Below are positions 1 to 11,499 of a stretch of DNA of 64,000 nucleotides, in pieces (position 1 is the first letter of the stretch; every line of letters starts with the position of its first letter). Source of the DNA: Xylogone sp. PMI_703 (Eukaryota; Ascomycota; Leotiomycetes); contig JAJTUQ010000003.1 in NCBI GenBank assembly GCA_021399445.1, positions 7,316,001-7,380,000 of the forward strand, read 5' to 3'. Both the position numbers and the translations under genes were made by a program. Under the pieces are notes generated by a model, which made no database searches, was not told the origin of the DNA, and saw only the letters and a program-made list of their open reading frames with translations.

Positions 1-2145
1 TGCTGGCGCATTAGTGGCATCTGTCACCGACGTTTGCTCCGGTAACTGAGGAACAGCGTCCCATCCTGTTTGCTGTATCCCGCTCTCAACTGCTTGTACA
101 CTGGGCACATCCTTTCCTGCCGAGCCCGCTTCTTCAATGACAGGAAATTTTGCTTTCAGCCTATTAACATACATATTGACGATCATTCTCATCTTTTTTG
201 CATATTTATCAAGGCTATCGGTATATCCTTTGCTATCGTCCATACTGGTGATCTCGGGACCCAGACTCTGCTTCGCTTCCTCGAATCGAGTTGCGAAAGT
301 TTCCAGTACTGTAACATAATCCAGAACGTCTTTCACGAATGTTAAATTCCTGATTGGACAAGAAAGTCGGGCCAGTGTCGTTATAGCAAAGCTCAACTGG
401 GACCAAGTAATGAATGAGATAGATAGATAACTACTAGACGGAATTGTTAAAAGAGTGTTGATAAATGAATTTACTCCCAATAGAAGTGCGTATAATGCAT
501 CTATCTGAGAGAGATCGTTCAAAGCAATTTCATGCAGATGGATCGATGCAATGTGATAGTGCATTAAAAGGAATTCTTGTGTGATGTTAGTTAAGCAAAG
601 TATATTTGGCAAAGTAGGGGAGGTGTGCCTACTGTTCTCCTGTAGTTCGCTAGGCAAGGCAGAATGGAGGCGAGATAGCTCATCCTCAAACATCTTCATA
701 TGAAGGTCTAATGGAGCCTTTATTGTAGTTTTACCCTCCCACTGGTGGTGAAGGACACTCTTCGTTATTCGCTCTACAGTGCGTTGAAGTTGAACGAGAT
801 GAACCAGATATATATCGGTAGGGTATTCGGGATTCTCCGATAAAAATCGAGCACACTCGTCCATATGAGATGTAAATCGTAAGCTATCAATTTTCTGAAA
901 ACAGCTCGATACCCTGAATGTATTTAGTCTCCCAACGGCTTTAAGGGAATTTCTTCTTATGTCACATACACTGAAGTCAAGTAAAAGCATCCAAGCACTG
1001 CCCTCCTTTCTTCACTCGTCCGTATTTTTATTGTACTATCCCTGGTGATTCTAACTGATGAGAATCGAGCTCTATCAATCACATTAGGGGACTTGTTAAG
1101 CCCAAGGTCTGCTACTATGCCCACAGCTAGTTGTATGAAAGTAGTCAACTGTGAATGGTACAAACAATGATAGTGGTACCTGTATAAATAGTTAGAAATT
1201 TCATCACCCTTCAAAATTATTCGAATACTCACCATGAACAGAAGACCAGAAGTCCTTGAACTAAGTCTAGGGTCTTCAACCCCCTCAGAAGTAGATGATC
1301 ACTCAAATACTCAACAATCTTCTTTTCAAATAACGTTTGTCTTGGTAAGTTATAATGAGAAGCTGCCATGACTACTGTCATGTAAAGGAAGGGTTTCGAT
1401 TGTCTAAGCGTAGCAGCTTTGAGTCCCGGCGGTAGTATGACAAAAGGAAACTGAGTGGTTAGCTCCTCTTGATACACACGGATCAGCCGATCTACTTCAT
1501 CATCATCTGGCTCACTAGATGGATAGTTGAGCAAACAATGATGAGTGCTTCGTCTCTGAGAAGGAGCCGCATGTGAAAGGTAGGTAAAAGGTAATTCGGA
1601 TATGCTTTTATTTCCGACATCTTCATTTTCCTGGGGCTGAATGACATCTGGCCCCGGTCCATGTTGATCAAGCTGTTGTCCAATACTAGTAGAAGCAGTA
1701 GGTGACTTTTCTGGAGTCAGTGGCTCCGGCTGGCTATCAGGGGGTGTTAAGGACGAGTGGTTCCCAGCATTTTGAGAAGCTTGAAGCAAAGAAACTATCC
1801 CATCTAGTTTCTTTTCTAGCTGAGCAACACGTCTACTTTGTAGTTAGTATGTGCAGCGAACACTATGGTTTTAGCACCCACGTTGTTCTCCTTGGTTTGC
1901 GTTGCCTCACAACTGGTTGCACAATAGTACAGTCCTTATTCAGACGATGGCATCTATTAATATTATATAAGCTTCTTTCACGCAACAATATAAAACATAC
2001 TCCAAAGAAACCTGATGCATAATTACCTGTCGCATTTACCATTGGGAGTCCCTGATCGATAGACACATTTGGATTTGGCAGCGGCACAAGTTCCACATGC
2101 ACGATTGCCGTTGTGGCTTGTAGTTGGCTCATGTGTGCTGGCCAT
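1..2145 (-). CDS. Zn2Cys6 fungal transcription factor, C-terminus beyond left edge
   Basis: Fungus-specific binuclear zinc cluster regulator, expected to act in the nucleus on promoter DNA. Exons by my reading: 2027-2145, 1882-1953, 1233-1835, 970-1179 and <1-928. The first intron splits the zinc finger. The joined N-terminus carries C17-x2-C20-x6-C27-x10-C38-x2-C41-x6-C48, a complete Zn2Cys6 set, followed by a basic linker (RQRKPRR) and a short coiled coil (RRVAQLEKKLDGIV) that usually mediates dimerisation. The later exons match the fungal-specific TF middle homology region (YHYHCLYHSQL, AVGIVADLGLN, ERRAVLGCFYLTS). The frame is still open at base 1, so the end is missing. The 3' splice site at 928/929 is the least certain junction; I chose it because it keeps the frame. 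Target genes cannot be told from the sequence. Confidence 0.88.
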
Positions 2146-2743
2146 GAGCAGACTACACCATATTTAGATTTTACAATTCAGTAATTGCTTAATCATTCAT
2201 TTAGAAGAGCATTTGAAGAGGAAGAGGGGACGAATATGAATACCGTTCCCTTGTGATGTGCTCTTATATATGGAGTGTAATCAAGAGCGGGAACGGAACG
2301 TAAACTATGCTCCGGCCCCCGCTCGTATTTAAGACGCATATAAGGCGGACATAAATGACTAGTAGCGCTGAGCCACACTATCAAGAAAAGTAAACGAATT
2401 CAGAGTCAATCCTCAAAGTTCGCTTTTCATAATTTCCATATTGATATAAGTGCTATCTACGCTACAAACTACCCATTTTCATGTACGACTTAAGTTATTA
2501 AGTCAAGCCCATCGAACGACATGATCATAACGCCCGTACCCTGAATTTTGGTTCTTCACATAGGAAGTTCTTCGCGGGGTTTCATTTCCATAGGTCTACA
2601 ATATAAACTGAAATAATCCGTTCCCACGCTTCCAGTACAGCCCGATCAATGCGGCTCAGAGCATTAGAGAATTATCAAGGTAGCAAATTTATTCCCATGG
2701 GTTGACGCGGTATATGTTCTGCTTCTAAACCAGAATGGGCCTT
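2146..2743. other. Intergenic, regulator promoter and CK2 alpha 3' side
   Basis: About 600 bases upstream of the zinc cluster regulator and downstream of the CK2 alpha stop codon. It is AT-rich with short open frames only, none resembling a known protein. I see no RNA gene or repeat. Confidence 0.6.
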
Positions 2744-4150
2744 TCATGATGGCGTTGCAGAGGATCCAGCGGTTAGGAGGCGAGCCTGCTCATTGGCACG
2801 AACTGGCGCAAAATAGGCGTGGGCCATCGCCTCTTTTGCAGTTAGTCGCTCCTAGAAAGAAGTTAGAATGATCGTATCTATAATCTGGAAGAAGTGTGTA
2901 GCATACCTGATGATCATATCGGAGTAACTTATCCAAGAAATCAATAGCCTCGTTACTAACGAATCTTTGATTCTCTGAGTTAACGAAGCTATGCCAGCTC
3001 TTCTTAGGAAATCGTCCAAGAATGTCATCGTATTGCGCATCAAGCTCGATTTCGTACTTGTCAAGGTAGTCGAATAAGTCTTCGGTACCTAAAACCTTTG
3101 CAATCTTGACCAACTGGTCGGAGTTGCTATTTCCGTGAAAGAATGGCTCTTTTCGGAAAATCATGGAGGCGAACATAGCTCCTAAGGACCACATATCAAG
3201 AGAGTAGTCGTACTCTTGGAAGTCTACAAGTAGCTCGGGACCTTTGAAATATCTTGAAGCGACACGGACGTTGTACTCGGTGCCCTGATGATAGAACTCT
3301 GCGAGACCCCAGTCAATGAGTCGTAACTATAATTGCCTATTAGCTTACTGATCAATAGTAGGAGAATCTAACCGACCTTTCTGTTCTCATGATCAATCAT
3401 AACATTGTGAGGCTTTACGTCTCTGTGCATTATTCCTTTGCTGTGACAGAAGTCAAGAGCCTAAAGCGCTGTTAGCGACCTATCTCATATTTAACGCTTG
3501 AGTACGTACTTTAAGGAGCTCAAAGATATAGTATCGAACATCATAATCAACGAATTTAGGGTATAAGCTTCGGAAATCGGTATTGTTAACATATTCAAAT
3601 ATGAGAGATGGAGTTTTACTCTGTACAGAAACATCAGTAATGGATCAGCTGATGGCGAGCCTTAGAAGACAAAAATAGATCTCCAATGACCAATTTCCGC
3701 CTGGAGCTTAGCGTATCAAGAAATAAAGGGTATTTACCTGAGGGTCTCTGACCACATCCAGGAGCGCGACAATATTAGGCCCTCCGGAAAGGTTTTGCAA
3801 GATCTTAATCTCTCGCTTTATCTTCTTCTTCTTTACCGGCTTCAGCACCTTGATAACGCACTTCTGATAGTTGACAACATTGATTCCCTCGAAGACTTCT
3901 GAGTACTTTCCTCTCCCTACATCAAGAACTGTTAGTTTCCGTGCTCGCAGGTGAGGTTCGAGGCAGCAGCATAGGCATACCGATTTTGCGCACTACTTCA
4001 TATGACTCTAGCACGCCCCTAGACATCCTGTTAGACTTGCAGCTCGAATATACCAAGGACAACTTAGACCAACCAGGTGATATTGACACTATCATAGTCC
4101 CAATAGGACCGGGGCATCTGTTGATTGACATCTGCATATACGCGCGCCAT
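2744..4150 (-). CDS. cka1: Casein kinase 2 catalytic subunit alpha
   Basis: Ser/Thr kinase of the CMGC group that phosphorylates acidic sites as part of the CK2 holoenzyme in nucleus and cytoplasm. Seven exons: 4074-4150, 3981-4018, 3738-3916, 3510-3620, 3377-3460, 2907-3326 and 2744-2851, giving 338 residues, normal for fungal CK2 alpha. The product starts [20 protein letters not shown]. It has the Gly-rich loop GRGKYSEV (39-46), catalytic K61, the CK2-specific basic stretch KPVKKKK, the catalytic loop HRDVKPHN, and DWG in place of DFG, as is typical of CK2. The end ([14 protein letters not shown]) is in the last exon. The first intron uses the 3' site at 4018/4019, because only this restores the conserved [11 protein letters not shown]. 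The start is divergent from RPP1 with 472 bases between start codons. Confidence 0.96.
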
Positions 4151-4622
4151 CTTGAATTGCGCAAGCAGGTACGGCACAGTTCACCACAGACCACACCGCA
4201 ATTTGAAGGTATAGAGGGCCAAGGCTGTGCGCAAAACCAGAGTTCTACTGAGAGAACAATCCGCTGCAAGGGACCTGCTTGGCCTGCCTTGTAGAGTGTC
4301 TAGGGAAGCGGAGTCGGTAACCTGATGGTAGTTATGTAGTACGGTAGACTGTTATCAAGGACCCCTCGCTAAACCTGAAAGAGTGCGGTGAGTCTGTGAC
4401 TGTTCTGGTCAATTCTGGGCGGTATCATATGGCAGTATTTGATGATAAGTTGGTAGCCTTGTCGCCTAACGAATGAGGTTCAAGAATTTTTGGAATTTTA
4501 TCTTCTGGAGTCGCAAAACCTCCTGTGGATATATCATGAATTTCTAACTTGCTTCAGTGCTATGGGAAGTCGCAGATTACCATCTGAATTCTTGCTTCCA
4601 AAACCAATTCATCTTAATAAAG
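4151..4622. promoter_or_regulatory. Divergent promoter of CK2 alpha and RPP1 with probable 5' UTR intron
   Basis: Shared upstream region of two divergent genes. On the plus strand, a good donor (GTGAGT at 4388) and an acceptor preceded by a branch-like CTAAC and a CTTGCTTCAG end (4547-4556) outline a possible 169-base intron in the RPP1 leader. The upstream side has no start codon that stays open into the gene, so this would be a leader intron. This is inference from splice-site appearance only. Confidence 0.4.
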
Positions 4623-5585
4623 ATGTTATACGACCTTAACGTCCCTTGGTCGTCGACCCAAAGTCCCCAAGAGCTCCAACGAACCATCAGCTTCCTGTCG
4701 GAGCTAGGATACAATGTGCTCGCCCTCAACCACATAATCAGCGGCCCCCTTCCCGCCCAAATCACCAATCCAATACCCGAAACCCAATCCTTCTCAATTC
4801 CACCGAAAGTTACCCTCCTCCGTCGCTGCACTCTCATTATTTCCGATCCGAACCTCAACTACCGTCTCCAAGCCGTAGCAGCTGCATATGACATCCTCGC
4901 TCTCCGTCCCACGACGGAGAAAGCTTTCATGTCAGCATGCCTAAGCATACCTGATCACAGTATCATTTCTCTGGACATGACTCAGCGCCATCCTTTCCCA
5001 TTCCGACCCAAACCATTCATGACTGCTGTGAATCGAGGCGTGAGATTCGAGATATCCTATGCGCAAGCTACCTTGGAGGATACTGTTTCGAGGAGGAACT
5101 TCATCAGTAACTGCCTATCGATAATACGCGCTACAAAAGGAAGAGGTCTTATTATTAGCAGCGAGGCGAGGAGTGCATTGGCCGTGAGGGGCTCGCATGA
5201 TGTGATCAATTTAATGGCTGTATGGGGACTAGGTACTGAGAGAGGGACACAGGCACTTGAGTTGAATCCCAGAGCTGTTGTTGTAAATGAGGGTTTGAAA
5301 AGGACATCGTATAAGGGTGTTGTTAACGTTGTTGATGGTGGTGTGAGAGAGGTTTCTAATGAGGAGGCGGCTGATGGAATGAAGAACAAGAAAGCTGATG
5401 GGAAAAGGAAACTTGACGGGTCGCAACAGAGTGGAGATGGTACACCACCGATCAGCAAGAGGCAAGCTAAGAAACAAAGATTAGAAGCATTGAAAGCTGC
5501 TAAGGGAACGGGATCACCAAACAGGGATGCAAGGGATAAATCTGGAGCATCGACACCAATGGATACGGATACTTCAAATGGATGA
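4623..5585 (+). CDS. RPP1: Ribonuclease P/MRP protein subunit RPP1 (p30 family)
   Basis: Protein subunit of RNase P and RNase MRP, which mature tRNA 5' ends and pre-rRNA in the nucleus. It is a single exon of 320 residues. The start MLYDLNVPW is the family's conserved first strand (human p30 and archaeal Rpp30 begin with a similar YDLN segment). The TIM-barrel-like body follows (LGYNVLALNH, ALRPTTEKAF, FEISYAQAT, GRGLIISSEA, AVWGL). The frame is open 22 codons further upstream, but that stretch has no ATG and follows a likely splice acceptor, so the ATG at 4623 is preferred. The C-terminal 80 residues are Lys/Glu/Asp-rich, low complexity and likely disordered (KRQAKKQRLEALKAAK), with possible nuclear import signals. 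The gene is tail-to-tail with the mucin-like gene, 159 bases apart. Confidence 0.93.
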   Translation: MLYDLNVPWSSTQSPQELQRTISFLSELGYNVLALNHIISGPLPAQITNPIPETQSFSIPPKVTLLRRCTLIISDPNLNYRLQAVAAAYDILALRPTTEKAFMSACLSIPDHSIISLDMTQRHPFPFRPKPFMTAVNRGVRFEISYAQATLEDTVSRRNFISNCLSIIRATKGRGLIISSEARSALAVRGSHDVINLMAVWGLGTERGTQALELNPRAVVVNEGLKRTSYKGVVNVVDGGVREVSNEEAADGMKNKKADGKRKLDGSQQSGDGTPPISKRQAKKQRLEALKAAKGTGSPNRDARDKSGASTPMDTDTSNG

Positions 5586-5744
5586 AAAATCCTGCAATTG
5601 ATTCTCATTGCCGAAGTAAGAACTATCTACAACTATTCCTAAGTATATGCAGGAGTCTATCCTTGTTATACTAGGATATCTATATTATAAGGGTATATTG
5701 CAATCCCTCCAACGCCAAATATCAGAAAATCCACTCAACATACA

Positions 5745-7849
5745 TCAATTCTTCGCAGGAACTGGGAGAGCAGTAGCCAAAGATCCCAGAATCAATGAAC
5801 TAGCTAAGGAGAAAGTACTGATATTGATTGGCTCTGCGATGCCCTGGGCAGTAGCTTCAGGGGGAGGGGCGGCTACTATTGGAACTGCTGATGGATCTCC
5901 TAGCGCAAACACGAGGGTTGACTCGCCAGCAGCTTGACTTTGAGCAGCTGGTGGGACAGGCGCCGTAGAGATAGCAGCCGCACTTGTTACCGTCGGTTGA
6001 TCTGTGCTAGGTGATGCCGAAGGGATTACCGGCGAGCTTGTATCTATAAGAATACTGGTTTCTAACGGAGCTTCGCTCGACGAAGTTGTAGATACTGTGG
6101 TGCTAATTGATATCGAAGAAGTAGTTGCTGAACTTGTATCCGCTAAAGTGCTAGTTGACGTCGAGGAAACACCGATCGAGCTTGTATCAGGCAGGGAGCT
6201 AGAAGTAGTCACAGTAAATGTTGCCGGTATGATTGCTGTTGTTATCGTTGAAGCGCCCCCAGCCGAAGTCGTAGAGAGGCTACTCGAAAGGGTCGATGAT
6301 GAACTATCAACAATGCTTGATGAGGAGCTAATTGTTGATAATGCCAATGGAGAAGCTATTGTTTGCAGCGTCGTTGAAGCTACTGGTGGTGGTCCCATAG
6401 CTCCCATACTCATATCCATGAATGATGCAGGATCGCAGGCACATACACAAGGGCACGATCCATCATTCTGGACTCTTCCGACGCCAGCAGCAATTCCGCC
6501 AGGAGTACCAACTGGAGGTGGAACTGTGACTTTTGTTAGAGATGACGTATAAATCGGCAACATCGTATTTAAAACTAACCAATAACTACGGAACTCGTCT
6601 GAAGCGCAACAGAAGTTGAGCTAGAAGAAACCGATTCTGCCGCCGGTACTATGGATGTGGGTGTGGAATTCACCACTGCTGTACTAACACCTGTTGGAGT
6701 CGCCCCAATAGTCGAACTTGGCACAATGATAGGCTGTGGGATGCTCTCAACAGTCACTGGTTCAGAACTGCTCGAGCTTCCCATAGAATAGGTGGAAATT
6801 CCGGCCGCAGCAACACTGCTGGTTGGTTCAACGAGTGGAAAGGTTGACTGGATAATGGAACCAAGCGTGAAAGTAGGGACTAAACTTTCTTGAGTGATGC
6901 TCTCCAGAGGCGACATAGATGGAGTCGGGATCGTTGGTGACAATATCTGCGAGCTCAAAGCAGACTCAATTGTAGATATTGGTGCCTCAGTAGTGGAAGT
7001 AGAAGCAGCCTGGACAGTAAAATTTGATGTCGTAGGTAAAGCCGTTGTCTGGGTCGTCGACTGCGTTACTGCGGATACAAATGAAGATTGGGTGCTCGAC
7101 TGTGTAACTGCAACAGCAGTGGCATTAGACAGAGATATAGTCTGCAACGTCGAACTTTCCGAAAGGGACTGGGTGGCGGATTCGGTGGTCGTTGACGCAG
7201 ATGTAATCTGGGCAATAGAAGTCGTAGCTGATGAGATCGTTGACGTAGATAGCAGAGTAGAATCTAGCAGATTGACTGTGGATGAGCTTGTTTGATTCCT
7301 AGAAGTATGCGGATTCGAGTGGACCGAATGATGCGCATGGGTTGCAGCAGACTTCACAGTAGTGGTAGAAAGTGACTGATCGACAGAACTCTGCGTCCTG
7401 TGATGCCCTGAATGTTGCGCTTGGGTAGTAGATACAACAGCCGTTGAGTTGTCATCCCTAATAATGTTAACTGGTTCCATATAAGTTCGCGTATAACCTT
7501 ACCTAGTATGAGTTGCTGCTCCTTGTGGTTTTGTTTTTATCACTGTCACATTACCCGCGACTCCTCCGAACGTTGAGTGCCCGTGATGTCTTCCTCCATC
7601 ACCATGATTTTCTTTCGCTCCCGAATCTGAACCTCGATTTCCTCCATGACTATCATGACTATGCCTATTGCCAGTTCCAATACCTAGTTCACCCAAGAGA
7701 TCACTCAGACCCTGCCTCTGTTGGGAATCAAACTGCGCCTATCCACCAGTCAGTCTGGTGATAGAATCTGGTATCGATAACTACTGTACCTGTGTTAAGA
7801 GCGACAGGCTTGCCACGGCCAGGAAGCACGTCTGTAGAATATTCTTCAT
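5745..7849 (-). CDS. Ser/Thr-rich mucin-like cell-surface protein, probable GPI anchor
   Basis: Predicted secreted wall or membrane glycoprotein of 650 residues with no recognised catalytic domain. Exons: 7790-7849, 7503-7732, 6580-7457 and 5745-6529. Exon 1 is essentially a signal peptide (MKNILQTCFLAVASLSLLTQ). A His/Gly-rich stretch follows (NRHSHDSHGGNRG, RHHGHS). A very long Ser/Thr-rich region, a likely O-glycosylation platform, is interrupted around residues 372-410 by a Pro/Gly-rich segment with a compact cysteine patch (CPCVCACDP). The C-terminal end is hydrophobic (FSLASSLILGSLATALPV), consistent with a GPI-attachment signal. All four exons join in frame at GT-AG introns. The function is unknown; adhesin or wall structural roles are inference from composition. 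Confidence 0.75.
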
Positions 7850-7905
7850 AATTGTATCCTTTAACTGTTTAGGCGATTCTCAAACGTTTCCGAAATTGCT
7901 TCAAG

Positions 7906-8571
7906 CTAGCGACGCAAGAAAATTGCATATATACTCATCAAGAGAACAAGATCAAATGCAGAAAGATTAAGGTAACGAACGACTAGAATTGTGACCAGCA
8001 CTAGGGCAAAACACACAATAGTGCAGAATATAGAAAAGGAACGTGGAGTGACAGATGCAAAGAGAAGGAGGGGAATCGCAAGCAGAAACACCTGAGAGAA
8101 TGATCTTACGCTGGGGACAGCCGCTTTGATAGATTAATCGGGGACTTCCTCCTGGGCATTAAGCTCTGCCAATTAGGACGGCAATTCACCGTAACTAGAG
8201 TGGGCCTCGAGATCAGATAAAAAGTTCGAAGTCTTCATCTTCCTCGAACGGGTATTTCCTGTGATGAGAAAGCTAGAAGCGTTTCGCCTCGACGCGCCAT
8301 CACGATGATTTTGCGTGGCCCCCAGGGTTGGCCTTGTAGGATCCTCGAACTATCATAGGTGGCACATATGTGACGAGCTCAGAAAACTTGTACAAAGCTC
8401 CTGCCCAGTCTCACGGCAGTCTGAGAGTGAGGACATCATACACAGGAGGCGATGCTACGTCGGAAGGAAAGCTGGGGAGTGAGTCCATCTGGGACGTCTG
8501 CCGTTTCAGGGTTCTCGAAGCGAAGGGTGACATGCATGACTTCGGAGTCGGGTCTGGATCCACTTCCATTT
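7906..8571 (-). CDS. Candidate membrane-protein gene or remnant, uncertain exons
   Basis: Minus-strand open stretches line up into a possible gene that I cannot model with confidence. A 52-codon frame opens at an ATG at 8571 (MEVDPDPTPKSC). A second open frame lies at about 8346-8176 (EDPTRPTLGATQ, SNFLSDLEAH). In the same frame after it comes a strongly hydrophobic end, 8124-7906, with about three membrane segments (VFLLAIPLLLFASV, IFCTIVCFALVLVTILVV, FDLVLLMSIYAIFL). Two TAA codons (8173-8175 and 8134-8136) interrupt the frame. Either they sit in an intron (a 67-base GTGAAT...CAAAG intron keeps the frame), or each is a CAA-to-TAA change in a decayed gene. The C-terminal topology recalls the fungal DUF6594 family, but that is weak inference. 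Confidence 0.3.
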
Positions 8572-9967
8572 GAGTCTAGGCTGTTTAAGAGCCAGAGAAA
8601 ACTCCTATCACCTTGTTGAATCTCTTAGAGTAGGATGGTAATTGGAGTGAACAAGCACTGTAGGTTGATGATAAGGGATTCCTTCCATAATATCCGAAGT
8701 ACGGTATGGAATTTTGAGGGTACCGAAGGCCTTCGTACTGTACCTTGCACTTCCAGTAGATACAGGGTCCATGGACAAGCGCATCACACTAGGGTGGTTT
8801 CGGCTATATTATCCGTCTTAATCATTAACTTTAAATCCCAGGGGCAAGATGCGTGCACCCGAGGCGCTTCACCAGTTGTTCTTGCCGTGCCATAGAACCA
8901 ATTAATGCTGCGAAGGAGGAAATGAAAGTTTGATGCAACTAAAGTAATTGGTCTGTATACCATAGTATAGCAATAACTATTGATATCGTTGTGATGCAAT
9001 ATCCTATGTTTATGAGCTTTGGATCCAGACTAGGATGATACTATGCTACGTACGCAGGTACTCTGAGCTGACGGAGTACTTGTATGGACAATTCACACAT
9101 TGGATTTCAAGCACCTTCCATCAATCACTCTCAGCATTTGATTTAGTAACAAGAATTGTTTTTCCATGTTTATTTCGAATAATGAGTAATCATGAAAAAA
9201 ATAATAATATATAAGAATGCCAAAGGTACCATTGTGGCCGTTCCTAGCAAACACACGAAGCGCTTTGTCTCTAGCTATTTCTTAACGCAAACCGGTCCAC
9301 TTTAACACAGCTCCACGCCGTTTAGCCTTCTGCTTCTCAATAGCCTATCTAGAGAAAAGGATTATCTCATCGACGACTAGATCATTCTTTCTCACTTACA
9401 GTATCTCTTATTTGACCAGAGCTCAAACGATTGTGTGATTACTCATACACGCTGTGTGACATGTTAGCTAATCCGTAGTGAGGCTGAACCAGAGATGAGA
9501 ACCCCACGCTGTGGTACCGCGCTGCTCTCCACATATCGACAACCAGCTAGTTGAAAGTCGATAGTGTATGATTATTTCCGCACTTACGTAGAGTGCAGGA
9601 TACCTGATCCATCGGCGATGAAGTATGGCATTGGCTGCCTGTGGACATGTGACTTCGTGTGACTCAACCCGCATTCTCAGCACGTCCAGGGTCAACGAAA
9701 CGCGACCTATCAATATTTTTTAAAAGTTTCATGGAAACTTTATTTTTCGTTTCCTTTTTTCATCTTCAATTATTTTATAAACAAGAAAACTCTAGGTATC
9801 TCCACATCCCATGCATGCCGTTGCTTGCCGAGGTGCCAATTACCAACTCTCAGATTTGACGTCAATCTATATACAATTGACTTGACAGCGCTTGCGATCA
9901 GCCAAGCTCCCACCAAAGATCGCGAAATTGGCATTTCCAACTATATAGAGTCAAAGACATAGCAAAC
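8572..9967. other. Intergenic, no supported gene
   Basis: About 1.4 kb between the candidate membrane-protein gene and the GFA gene. Only short open frames are present. A perfect 12-base palindrome (CGAAGGCCTTCG, 8724-8735) lies between GGTAC and a TACTGTACC segment, and a small hairpin is possible at 9056-9082. The end near 9720-9790 is AT-rich. No RNA gene is seen. Confidence 0.5.
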
Positions 9968-10456
9968 ATGAACGTCCAATGCCAATGCGGTACAGTCAAG
10001 TTCAAGACGCCTCTCCCTAAACCGCTGGCTCTTTACATATGCCATTGCAATGAGTGCCGAAAGCAATCGTCGTCGGCATTTGGCTGCTCCGCTATTTTCC
10101 CCTTCTTCCCGCTTCCTAGCAAAGAATTCCTCTCATGTTACTCGTAAGTAGCATCGTTATACTACATAGACTCCCAAACATTCACCTAGTTATACAGACG
10201 GCCCACCGCCTCGGGAGATATGCTTAATTGCTACTTCTGCAAAGTCTGCGGTACGAGGGTAATCCATAGCTCCCCCGGACATAAAGTTCTTAGCGTCAAG
10301 GGCGGTTGTATAGAGGGATTAGACTGGACACAAGCCAAGCATATCTGGTGTAAGAGAGCTATGGTACCAATACCAGAGGGCGTGGAGCGATCAGATGAAG
10401 AGCCAACGGAGAGCGACGACAACCTCGTAGAAGGTACGTTTGTCAAATGTATGTGA
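9968..10456 (+). CDS. GFA/CENP-V domain zinc protein (Mss4-like fold)
   Basis: Small zinc protein of the family named after glutathione-dependent formaldehyde-activating enzyme; most fungal members have no proven reaction. Two exons, 9968-10143 and 10198-10456, encode 144 residues. The zinc ligands of the family are visible: C5-x-C7 at the start, C25-x-C27-x2-C30 (CHCNECRK), and FC73-x2-C76-G (FCKVCGTRV). The Ser-rich SSSAFGCSA after the second cluster is also typical. The intron falls between the second and third ligand groups. The C-terminus ends in a short acidic tail (EEPTESDDN). Formaldehyde or glutathione adduct chemistry is only a family guess. Confidence 0.87.
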
Positions 10457-10676
10457 GCAGAGTAACCCGTAACCAACTCGATCTAGGCTTGGTTTTCTAG
10501 TTCTCGAGAGGGTCCAGAGGGGAGATCTACCTAACTGGAAAGCATGAAATACGAGATAATTATAGGCGGAGTTTTTACGATTCTTTTTTTTTCAGACTTG
10601 TATTTAGTTTCATTTAATGAGAAAGGAAATTTTTATAATATCTAACGCTTATAATACAAGAGTCGACTCCTCAAGC

Positions 10677-11499
10677 TTATGCCATGCCACCATTAACTCT
10701 CAAAACTTGGCCAGTGACCCAGCTACTGCCGGAGCTGCTCAGATAAGCCACAACATCAGCAATCTCCTCTGGCTTGCCGAGTCTGTTCTGTGGGTTGAGC
10801 GAAGCGATCGTCTTGATAAGTCCTTCTGGTTTGCCCTTGAGGAAGAGATCGGTGGCAGTAGGGCCAGGCGCAACACAATTGACCGAGATGGACTTGCGCG
10901 CAAGGTCCTTTGATAAAAGACGAGTCATTTGCTCAATAGCGCCCTTTGTCGAACAGTAGGTAACATAGTTTGGTGTCACATTTGATGCCGCACAAAGCGT
11001 GGTGGAGAAAAGGATTACATGAGAACCTGGGGCCATGTGTGGAGCAGCTTTCTGTTTGCAAACGTTAGTTAACTAGTACTATACAGCCCTCTTGTAACTG
11101 CCTTAAATTGAACAATAAAAAAGAGTTGCTTACCTGGACCAAGAAGAATGGGCCCTTGACATTCAAATTGTAATGGCGATCCCACTCCGCCTCATCAACG
11201 TTCGCCATCTCATTCAACCCCATAATTGCAGCCGATGCGACAACTACATCGATCTTTCCAAACTTCTCAACAGTAGTGCTCACGAGTCTTTCAATATCCT
11301 TGATATCCCCCGCATTGGCTTTGACAGAAATGGCATTATCTGCCCCGATCTGCTTAACTACTTCTTCTGCCTCGGCGTCACTGCTCGAGTAGTTGACAAC
11401 CACCTTTGCTCCTTCATTGGCGAGGCGCAATGCGGTCGCTCGGCCGATGCCTTTGGAACCGCCTGTAACAATGGCAACTTTACCAGCAAGAGAAGACAT
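10677..11499 (-). CDS. Short-chain dehydrogenase/reductase (SDR)
   Basis: Classical NAD(P)(H)-dependent SDR of 246 residues in two exons (11134-11499, 10677-11051). It has the cofactor motif T12-G-G-S-K-G-I-G19, a downstream acidic/polar turn ([11 protein letters not shown]), the active site Y154-x3-K158 (YCSTK) with a preceding serine-rich strand, and the C-terminal [21 protein letters not shown]...[11 protein letters not shown] typical of 3-oxoacyl-reductase-like and versicolorin-reductase-like SDRs. The usual NAG motif reads ASA ([10 protein letters not shown]). The frame extends upstream to 11631, but that part is Gln/Ser-rich leader sequence, and [14 protein letters not shown] is the normal family start. 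The substrate is unknown, and neighbours do not point to a pathway. Confidence 0.9.

Noticed and set aside
6004..6552. 182-codon plus-strand frame inside the mucin-like gene
   Set aside because: It is a shadow of the Ser/Thr-rich repeats on the other strand, with Val/Glu-rich translation expected from that.
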